Shown: one piece after another, positions 56,203 to 64,000 of the stretch
Numbering within the stretch: the stretch's first letter is position 1
How the letters are laid out: every line of letters begins with the position of its first letter
Notes under the pieces: generated by a model
Seen by the model: only the letters and a program-made list of their open reading frames with translations
What the model was told of the DNA's origin: nothing
The model's database searches: none
Program-made: the position numbers and the translations under genes
Source of the DNA: Salticus scenicus
Lineage: Eukaryota; Arthropoda; Arachnida; Araneae; Salticidae
Assembly: GCA_963930645.1 (NCBI GenBank)
Contig: OZ005648.1
Location: 198,655,542-198,719,541 of the forward strand
Direction: 5' to 3'
DNA: 64,000 bases

Positions 56203-56954
56203 AATGGAACACTGCGATGTGTTGTTGCTGTTGTGTTGTCGGGCCTATATTTTTTGTCAACCAGCAGTTTTTTTATTGTCATTCATATTTGTTGATCGGG
56301 TAAAATTTTTGAAGTGAAAACTTCTTTAGGCGCGTTGAGCACTTTTGGGTGAATAAAAATCATTGAACTCCCATCATCGCCAGCTAACGCTTTCCATTTG
56401 AAGTGAAAACTTTTGGGTGAAGAAAAATCATTGAATTCGCGTCATCGTCAGCAAACGCTTTTCATCCTTGTATGATACAAATAATGTATCACACAATTAA
56501 CTTGCTAATGTGATGTGTTAATAATTATATACTGTATATTGTTTTAAAATCTGGTGCGGCGTTACACGACTTCTCTCATCTCCGGGCACTGTCTCTATTG
56601 CAGTTAGACCTCACAAAACAGTGAGAAAGCCCAAAGCTGCCATTTTTCTCACGTTTTTACAATCTGGTGCGGCTCTACACGACTTCTCTCATCTACGGAC
56701 ACTGTCTCGTAAAGATTGCTGCCGGAAACGTTGCAGTTAGGCCTCACAGAACCGTGAGAAAGACCAAAGCCTCCATTTTTCTCACGTTTTTACAATCTGG
56801 TGCGGCTCAACACGACTTCACTTAACTCCGGACACTGTCTCTTAACGATTGCATCCGGAATCGTTGCAAGTAGACTTCACAGAACCATGAGAAAGACCAA
56901 AGCCGCCATTTTTCTCACGTTTTTAAAATCTGGTGCGGTTCTACACGACTTCTC

Positions 56955-57136
56955 CAGAGCTTCCAACCTAATCCGGCAAATTGTTAGTACCGTCCCTTTT
57001 TCTTCACCACTTAATTTTTAGAGTGTTTTTCTTCTTAATTCATTGTAGATACATTTGAAGAGAATTTCTCTAAAAATTAAGTGGTGTAGAAAAAGAGGCG
57101 GTACTAACAATTTGCCAGATTAGGTTGGTAGCTCTG
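56955..57136. mobile_element. 182-bp palindromic insert in the satellite, copy 1
   Basis: The arms CAGAGCTTCCAACCTAATCC and its complement at the right extend about 69 bp each. They enclose TTGTTAGTACCG and CACCACTTAATTTTTAGAG, with a loop of about 44 bp. The satellite sequence CTTCTC stands on both sides (56949-56954 and 57137-57142), so removing one copy restores a normal monomer. This looks like a small DNA transposon with a 6-bp target duplication. Confidence 0.7.
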
Positions 57137-57408
57137 CTTCTCTCATCTCCGGACACTGTCTCTTAAAGATTGCAGCCGGAAACGTTGCAATTAGACCTCA
57201 CAGAACCGTGATAAAGGCCAAAGCCTCCATTTTTCTCACGTTTTTACAAACTGGTACGGCTCAACACGACTTCACTTAACTTCGGACACTGTCTCTTAAC
57301 GATTGCATCCGGAATCGTTGCACGTAGACTTCACAGAACCATGAGAAAGACCAAAGCCGCCCTTTTTCTCACGTTTTTAAAATTTGGTGCGGTTCTACAC
57401 GACTTCTC

Positions 57409-57590
57409 CAGAGCTTCCAACCTAATCTGGCAAATTGTTAGTACCGCCCCTTTTTCTTCACCACTTAATTTTTAGAGTATTTTTCTTCTTAATTCATTGT
57501 AGATACATTTGAAGAGAATTTCTCTAAAAATTAAGTGGTGTAGAAAAAGAGGCAGTACTAACAATTTGCCGGATTAGGTTGGCAGCTCTG
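57409..57590. mobile_element. 182-bp palindromic insert in the satellite, copy 2
   Basis: Nearly identical to the insert at 56955-57136, in the same monomer position and with the same flanking CTTCTC (57403-57408 and 57591-57596). Identical placement shows it was copied together with the satellite, not inserted independently. Confidence 0.75.
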
Positions 57591-57905
57591 CTTCTCTCAT
57601 CTCCGGACACTGTCTCTTAAAGATTGCAGCCGGAAACGTTGCAATTAGACCTCACAGAACCGTGATAAAGGCCAAAGCCTCCATTTTTCTCACGTTTTTA
57701 CAATCTGGTGCGGCTCTACACGACTTCTCTCATCTCCGGACACTGTCTCTTAAAGATTGCAGCCGGAAACGTTCCAGTTAGATCTCACAAAACCATGATA
57801 AAGGCCAAAGTTGCAATTTTTCTCACGTTTTTACGATCTGGTGTGGCTCTACACGACTTCTCTCATCTCCGGACACTGTCTCTATTACAGTTAGACCTCA
57901 CAAAG

Positions 57906-58459
57906 AACGAAAATTATAAAATATCGAAACACATTTGATTTATAAACAAAAATTGAAAATACATTTAAATGATCACGTGGTAACCATCATGATCTAAACA
58001 TTGTTTTGAAGATTTATCGTTCACATTCCGTCATTTTTGACGGGTTATATACTAGTTTCAATATAATGACAGTACAGCTCTCAGAAATCTTAAACTTTTA
58101 TGATGCCGTTGAATGTGATTTGAAAAATCAAGTCTGATCTTAGAGATGCCATTTTAATCAACAGTTTCAATGCACTAATCAAAATTCATATTACAAAATT
58201 CAATATACATGCATAAGGAAAAAAAAAAAAAACAGGGCAATCAGTAATATTAAAGAATCGTAATATTAATATCACTGCTTATTACACTCTTCATGAAATT
58301 TTTTTGCAATTTTTGTAAATCTCTTCAAACGAGTTTTTTTTATATACATTTCTACGACTGTATAAGGACAGAATATTGTCAACTCACTAAATGATTAGTT
58401 CTAGTATATAAAATAAGAGGCGTAGTAATGAAAATAATGAAATACACAATTCACGATTA

Positions 58460-58495
<36 letters not shown>

Positions 58496-59410
58496 AAACT
58501 TCAGTTCTTTTATTGAGAAGTTTGATTACAAACGATCATTATACGGGCTGAAGTGTACAAAGCGCGTATCAGACACGGCGACGTTACAGGCTATTTTAGA
58601 GCCAACCACTGATCAGCGTCGATTTCTCGGAGAAAACTGTCTCTACTCCCAGTGTGAAAGCGCACACCGAACTTGCCCAACTTTTTCAGAGCTGTCTTGA
58701 GAAAATTGTCTCTACACACAATTTTTCCACAGACTCATCCAATCAGGATGCGCTATTTTGATGCGTCATATTTCCAAGGCGGAACACGGGAATCGCTTAA
58801 AGTGGAGATTTAAACAATAAATATTGTCGTTAAGCACATTTATTTTACCGTTGAATGATAAGAATTTTGAATTAATCGTTTTTATTTTCGTATGGTGTTA
58901 TAACAATAGCTGTAACAAAGATCAAAATAGAAATAATAATGCGATATTTTACACAAATGAAAGAGAATTTTAACGCTAATCATTGCGTATTTTATTTGCG
59001 CCAAGAAAAGTAATAAGCGTCAAATGTTGACTCTGTAAAACCCCGCTTTTCAAATGCCCGGGTTGTTTTGACACGGTTTGAAGTTGATTCATGTGAACAG
59101 AACTAAAAGATAGACTTCTTTCATCCAACTTTTCATCCGGCTGTTATAACCTCTACGGTGTTTTCGCCATGGAAAAATCGGAAATAAAATTGGCTCTAAA
59201 AATTTGGTTGTTTCAAAAGTAGCTATGTCTGATAAGGCCTTAAGAAGTGGTTAAACAACTATATATATATTGTTATTTTAGTTTTGGAGAATGGTTGAGG
59301 GGATGTTTGCAAAGGATATATTGCTTTTAGAAATCCTTGCCGAATAGGTGGTATCATACAAAAATAATATCCTATTGAACGATTTTTACATTGTTCCTAA
59401 CCGGGCACTG
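57906..59410. other. AT-rich spacer with a CpG-rich island, no gene supported
   Basis: An A run of about 30 lies at 58461-58490. The segment 58535-58800 is CpG-rich and contains a CCAATCAGGATGCGC phrase, TTGATGCGTCATATTTCC and two similar AGAAAA(C/T)TGTCTCTAC phrases. It could be a promoter-like region or a decayed repeat. At 59169 GCCATGG starts a 17-codon frame only. A repeat shared with 36970-37120 lies at about 59285-59400. Confidence 0.45.
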
Positions 59411-59884
59411 CACTAAAAAAAAAAAAAAAAAAAAAAAAAAGTCTATAACAAACATCTAGAAACTAAATTATAGTTCCAGTAAAAATAGTTCCATATCATC
59501 CTTATAAAATCCAGTTCTCTTTTTTAGCGAGTTCTAAAAACCCCTATTAGAATTAAAGAGTGTTTTCGTATATTATCGTGGTCAAACTTATTTTAAAATC
59601 TCTACAAATAAATGCGAACACAAGAGGCAAGTTCTAGTAACTATAATCTTGGTTTATCACCCAATTATAGGAAATCAAGTGAGAATTTCTCGCAATATAA
59701 AGGATTCATAATATTGTTTCACCATCTATAAAAGTATAGACTAGAAATTCTCGATCTTTTCGTCTATCCAATTATTTTTTTTAGCTTATACGCATAATTC
59801 GGAAATCTCTATTTCTAGTTTAGGGAATCAGAAAATGATTACTTATTCGTTCTAGATGAAGGCGGTATAATATTTTTCTCAGTG
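59411..59884 (+). mobile_element. CACTGAGAAAA-ended MITE, copy 3
   Basis: It is collinear with 19263-19738 (TAGTTCCATATCATCCTTAT, CTACAAATAAATGCGA, ATAATCTTGGTTTATCACCC, GATGAAGGCGGTATAATATT). It ends TTTTTCTCAGTG. The left TIR has been overrun by a poly-A run of about 26 at 59416-59441, leaving only CACTAAAA. Confidence 0.65.
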
Positions 59885-59911
59885 TGTAAAGAGTATTGAA
59901 CAATCTTTATC

Positions 59912-60010
59912 ATTAATCCAATTAAGCGAGTTACTGGCGCAAGTGTTGCACACAATATGAGACGCCTTTGATTTACCCTGATCTCCAAATCGACAACCAA
60001 AATAACGATT
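59912..60010 (-). pseudogene. cysteine-rich transposon-associated coding relic
   Basis: The minus strand reads RYFGCRFGDQGKSKASHIVC then NTCASNSLNWIN. The pattern Y-F-G-C-x-x-G-D-Q-x-K-x-x-x-x-H-x-V-C-x-x-C, then a W six residues further on, is one I recognise from a frequently repeated arthropod protein whose full form continues with a GKRKSMPFA-type stretch and a W-R-E motif. It has the spacing of a zinc-binding domain and behaves as a transposon-linked family. A stop precedes it (NGI frame change), and the protein is cut off where the MITE at 59411-59884 begins. No name can be given. Confidence 0.5.
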
Positions 60011-61580
60011 TTATGCCGTTTCGACGAGTGGTATATTAGATTGTCTCTGACTATAATAGAATTATTTTCCCATAAATGTAACAAGAATTATCAGCGAAAT
60101 TCATGCAAACTCAAGGCATTCTTAAAGAAGAAATGAATTTCACAAATTTACAAACAAATTATAAAAAGGGATTAAATTCAAATATTTGTTTATTATATTG
60201 ATTGAAGCAAAAATTGTAACCTCTTCTTTATACTGATTTTTTTTTTCCTCTTAGCTTTCACCAATGTACATAATTAAACTTAAAAAACATAAAATCCTAT
60301 AGTTTTGGCTTTTCATTAATAAAACAATATTATACAATGGTTTCTTGGAAAACTTCGTTAAAACTTCAAAATAATTAATATTGTCTCCCCTTATTTAAAT
60401 TAAATTAATAACAGAATAATTTATACTTTTATATTAAAAATTTTAAATTAGTAAATAAAACCCTAAAATAATAAATAACCCCAATTAATTTTTTTCCCGT
60501 AAATACGTGAAGTTAATGATATCGAAAGTATACTGCAAGAATTAAAATAGTAAGAATCTTCCTGTCAAAAATCCTCACGATCTTCATATATAGTTAAACC
60601 TACACTGTAAAACATTAAAATCTATCTGCCATCCTATAGTCGTAAATTTAACGGATGAACCGTATTTTCCGTAATTTGCCGTTTATTTACCGAAACTTTA
60701 AAACTCACTATAAAGTTTATGACTAAAGTTTGGTTATCAAGTTTCAATTTTTCAAAGTGTAATTATCTTTCATTCGAGCATCAAACATTTACAATTCAAG
60801 AACTATTTTCTTCTGAAGATGACAATCTGCATATTGCCAGCGTTTATATTATCAGAGAAATCACTTGAAAAATTCGTTGCCACGTTTCACACTAACTTTC
60901 TTCTTTTCTTTAGAGTCTGATTACATTAAAACCAACTGCATAAAAAGCCGAGTATGCCTGGTTTTTAAGGGAATTTTATAAATATTTAAAATAAATAACC
61001 TTTTTGAAATTAAAATTATATTTATTCCATATATCGTTTGATGATATATATTTTTTTATATTGTTTTATTTTATCCCTTTATAAGCTGTAGTATGGAAAT
61101 TGAAATAGCAAAGACATCTATAAAACATCACATAAAAATAAATGAATAAAATGAAATATTTTGATCCTTGAATATAATATAACTTTGTAAATATGTTACA
61201 AGTTTTTAGTAGACAAATATGACATTCATTAAGATTTTAACCATTTATGAAATCTGCTTAATTCATTAAAGTCCAACAACCAAAAATTTGACAGAAACAT
61301 GGAAACATGGTAAAATTCAACTGCGTGAAAATTTCAGCTCGAATTTTTTTATGTATAAAAATAAATCAAATTATTGCGACAGCTAGATGTCAGTTCAAAT
61401 TAAGAAAACTTTTAAGAAATTTTATTTTTAGTAACTATATCTAATTTGTCATACCCATCTGGAAAAAAAAAAAAAAGTATGTATATGTTTCCTTTTCAAC
61501 TAAATTCCAACTTTTCGCGATATTTTTCTTTTCCTTCAATAAAAATAAATAAAAAAGATACTCAAGAAGTTCAAAAGAAT

Positions 61581-61618
<38 letters not shown>

Positions 61619-62282
61619 ATGAAATCAAACACAACGCAAATCTTTGAACGCAAAACTGGATAATAATGAGATTTAACTCTTAGCCTTCATGTTTTTCAAA
61701 AAGAAAAGAAAAAGAAAGAAAAAAAGGAAAATGCATACTTTGATCTTTTATACAACTAAGCAACTACATCAAGAGAATTTCTTTTAGTTTTTACTTTCAA
61801 ATAACAAATGAAAACTTACATATATAACATAAATCCATGTTTTTAAATACGTCTTTTAAAAATCATTACAAACATGAATGTATTTAAAACCATATTCTTA
61901 TAAATTAAATTTTAGTTTTAAACAGAGATTTAAATGTTAAAAATAAAAACATAATTTCGAAATTCATATATTTGAAAGAAGTAAAAATTCCAAATTTTTA
62001 TTAGTAAAGATTGCTTTTAAAACCAGTGTTTTAAGTTTGTAATAAGTTTTAGTTTAAGTTGATTAAATAAAATAAGTAAAACTAATTCTCTAATGCATAT
62101 ACAGGATTTAGAAGATTTTAATTACGTTGCATTTACAACTAAATTTACTTTTTAAAAACAACATTGTAAGACATATAACTTATGAACAGTACGTTTTTAA
62201 AAACATGAAATAATATAAATTAGAAAATATTTTATCCTATTAAAAGTGTTATTAAAAGGGTTTATTTTATCCTATTATTATA
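60011..62282. other. AT-rich spacer, no gene seen
   Basis: A phrase at 60604-60700 (CACTGTAAAACATTAAAATC, then TTTCCGTAATTTGCCG) may be a second member of the CACTGTAAAA family seen inside the LINE. A runs lie at 61462-61474 and 61586-61617. The frame at 61441-61653 is poly-F from the A runs. No other structure was found. Confidence 0.55.
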
Positions 62283-62460
62283 TACAGAGTGTCCCTAATT
62301 AAACTCGGCCTATTAAGAGCACACTGTAGATTTAACTAAAGTACGATTGAGTGAAAAAAAATTTATATAGACATTTCAAAGAAAGCGCTCAAAGATTCTG
62401 AAAGAAAAATGTAATTAATTAATTTAATTAATAAAATTCCTCTGCGGGCGCATTTCAGCC
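62283..62460 (+). mobile_element. single terminal end of a CAGAGTGTCC-type transposon
   Basis: After TA, CAGAGTGTCCCTAATTAAAC followed by TCGGCC resembles the CAGGGTGTCC ends of Tc1/mariner-related elements in this window. Further inside there is ATTTCAGCCAAAATGC. No opposite end was found, so this is a truncated piece. Confidence 0.35.
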
Positions 62461-62584
62461 AAAATGCTTAAAATAATATGCAATAAATAACTGTGGTCTA
62501 TTTTAACATTTTCAAACCTTAAAACATTTAAAACTGTTAAATTAGAAAATATCTTATCCTATGAAAATCCATAGGGGAGATCCG

Positions 62585-63110
62585 TGCACCTACGGCCGCT
62601 TTCCCCCCAAAAAACAGAGTCCTTAACCTGTTTAAAATTATCAAAATGATATGAACATATCTTTAGGAGTAATAACTTCCAATTGGGATTAATATAAATA
62701 TGTAATACAATGAATTCCGACAAATAGAAGGTTTAAAAAAAAAAAAAAAAAAAAAAAAACTTCACTCATGGACCTAGGTACAACACCCACATTGTACCTG
62801 GGGCCAGACCTTATTTTACCTAGGGCCGCTTTCTCTCAATGCCCAAAAACAGAGCCCCTGACCTGTTAAAAATCATGAAACTGATATATACAAATTTTTA
62901 GGACTAATTACTTTTAACTGAGATTAATATAAACACTTAAAACAATAAATTCCGACAGATAGACGGTTTTCAACTAAACTTCACACAATGCCCTAGGTAC
63001 AACACGCTCATTCTACCTAGGGTCAGACCATATCGTACCTAAGGCCAGATCTCATCGTACCTAGGGTCAGACATCATTGTACCTAGGGCCTCAGTTTACC
63101 TAGGACCATT
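62585..63110. repeat. 230-bp tandem pair with CCTAGG-type 23-bp minisatellite
   Basis: Two units of about 230 bp start CCTACGGCCGCTTTCCCCCC (62590) and CCTAGGGCCGCTTTCTCTCA (62819). Both contain AAAAACAGAG(T/C)CC, AATTCCGACA(A/G)ATAGA and GGTACAACAC. At the end, 23-24-bp units ACCTAGGGTCAGACCATATC, ACCTAAGGCCAGATCTCATC and ACCTAGGGTCAGACATCATT follow in tandem (63016-63090). The first unit has a poly-A run of about 27 (62733-62759). Confidence 0.85.
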
Positions 63111-64000
63111 CTCTAAAAATTAGATTTCACTTTGTAATGAATAGAAAATAAGCATATAAACATGTATTTTATAAAAGAAACAATATGAAGTAATATATTT
63201 ATTATCATACAATAAATAAATAAAACACATAGTCTAAGAGGTTCTTTTTTATTTATTTATTTTTACAAATTTTAATATTAAGCTATTATTTACGCCATTA
63301 TTTAGTTTCAACAAGAAAAAATTAATGCATTTACTAAATAAATGCACATCTATTTTAAATACTATGTTTTAAGAATATATTTCTTCTTTATAGCTCTATA
63401 CATCTATATATTTATTCTGTATAAATTTAGTTAGAAATTTAAATTGTTATTCATTCGGTTATAGTAAACAAATAAAGTGCATACAAAATTAGCATATGCC
63501 ATCTGCCTAATTTTTCTAATTTTTTTTTTTTTTTTCCTTGGAAATTTTGTCTTTAATGTTTTTCACACGACATCTTTTTGCCATATTTTTCATTGATTAA
63601 TTTAGTTCAGAATTCCTTTTCGAAAACAGCGTTTATGAATGTTTTGAAACAGTTGGCAGTTTTGCATAAATAGTAAATGTAATTTATTGTTTTAGAATTT
63701 TTTTTTTTTTTAATCACTAATCCATCGACCATGAATATTCATTTAGAGAAATTGGAGTGTAAGGTTGATTTAATTTAGAGAAATTGGAGTATAAAGTTGA
63801 TCTCCTTACACTCCAATTTCTCGAAATGAATTAATTGTGTTGCATGTTTTAAATTATTAAATTTAATATTTTGAAGGTAAACAACTGTTGTATAACTTTA
63901 AAAATATAAATATAGGACTGAATTATTATATATATGTATATATTAAAATATGTGTTTTTTCTATACTAATGCTTTTTATCTGACTGAAGTGTTTTGTAGT
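63111..64000. other. AT-rich spacer with a local hairpin, no gene seen
   Basis: At 63740-63828 a short tandem (TTTAGAGAAATTGGAGTGTA, then TTTAGAGAAATTGGAGTATA) is followed by the inverted TACACTCCAATTTCTCGAAA, making a three-part hairpin. The rest is AT-rich with T runs near 63520 and 63700. Confidence 0.6.

Larger units (their letters stand above)
56549..57905 (+). repeat. 133-bp satellite array with 454-bp higher-order repeat
   Basis: Monomers start ATCTGGTGCGGC at about 56549, 56663, 56794, 56928, 57249, 57382, 57702 and 57836. Each contains CTACACGACTTCTCTCATCT, CCGGACACTGTCTCTTAA, GTTGCAGTTAGACCTCAC and CATTTTTCTCACGTTTTTA. Two monomers carry a 182-bp palindromic insert. The block holding an insert is repeated with a period of about 454 bp (56928 to 57382, 57249 to 57702). 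Open frames inside are side effects. Confidence 0.9.

Noticed and set aside
56800..57938. Two similar frames of 73 and 76 codons (MRLNTTSLNSGHCLL and MRLYTTSLISGHCLL types)
   Set aside because: Both lie in equivalent positions of satellite monomers, so their similarity reflects the tandem repeat, not a gene family.
1..64000. tRNA, rRNA and snRNA genes
   Set aside because: No segment with both intact pol III boxes and a cloverleaf, and no conserved rRNA stretch was seen; only degenerate tRNA-like SINE pieces at 3.7 and 29.8-30.1 kb.

Overview
The window is a stretch of an AT-rich animal genome, read by eye as roughly three-quarters A+T. It is probably an arthropod and most plausibly a spider. 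Three things support this: long A/T homopolymers and (TA)n, (CA)n, (TAA)n and (GAAA)n tracts; many short inverted-repeat DNA transposons with TA or TTAA target sites; and a foldback element carrying the start of a helix-turn-helix transposase type (MWTPQEKAQC...) that I associate with spider genomes. Species and chromosome cannot be read from the sequence. No complete protein-coding gene, rRNA, tRNA or CRISPR array was found. The window looks like intergenic or very large intronic DNA.

0-14 kb: low-complexity DNA, two copies of a 180-bp MITE around a SINE-like segment (3.46-3.96 kb), and a Helitron Rep fragment beside a 29-bp minisatellite (4.1-4.4 kb). A nested cluster follows at 7.0-8.8 kb, where a long palindromic element holds a 711-bp foldback in one arm and a 299-bp MITE in the other. 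A second copy of that palindrome lies at 10.1-11.0 kb. Two piggyBac-like TTAA elements (9.57 and 11.2 kb) and a 1165-bp Tc1-type foldback (12.9-14.0 kb) complete this part.

14.7-23.5 kb: a degenerate segmental array. A cassette of about 112 bp, bordered by splice-like sites on the minus strand, recurs at about 15.0, 16.8, 17.7, 20.5 and 23.2 kb. Only the 20.5-kb copy is open along its whole length.

23.5-45 kb: an 865-bp double-hairpin element (26.5 kb), a 112-bp tandem repeat (28.2 kb), a minus-strand coding relic (29.5 kb), a tRNA-derived SINE-like segment (29.8 kb), three members of a 213-bp MITE family, and a decayed LINE reverse transcriptase interrupted by a palindromic MITE (30.8-32.0 kb). 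Two further minus-strand exon-like islands (36.4 and 40.6 kb), a hammerhead-like motif (41.4 kb) and transposase remnants also fall here.

45-64 kb: a 1.24-kb tandem duplication, an almost perfect 76-bp palindrome (50.3 kb), a 442-bp tandem duplication, a 940-bp long-inverted-repeat element, and a 133-bp satellite in which a 182-bp palindrome has been carried along in a 454-bp higher-order repeat (56.5-57.9 kb). A cysteine-rich transposon-associated coding relic sits at 59.9 kb and a CCTAGG-type minisatellite at 62.6-63.1 kb.

If any host gene crosses the window, the three exon-like islands (40.6, 36.4 and 20.5 kb) all lie on the minus strand. Their reading phases do not chain simply, so they are reported as separate weak candidates.
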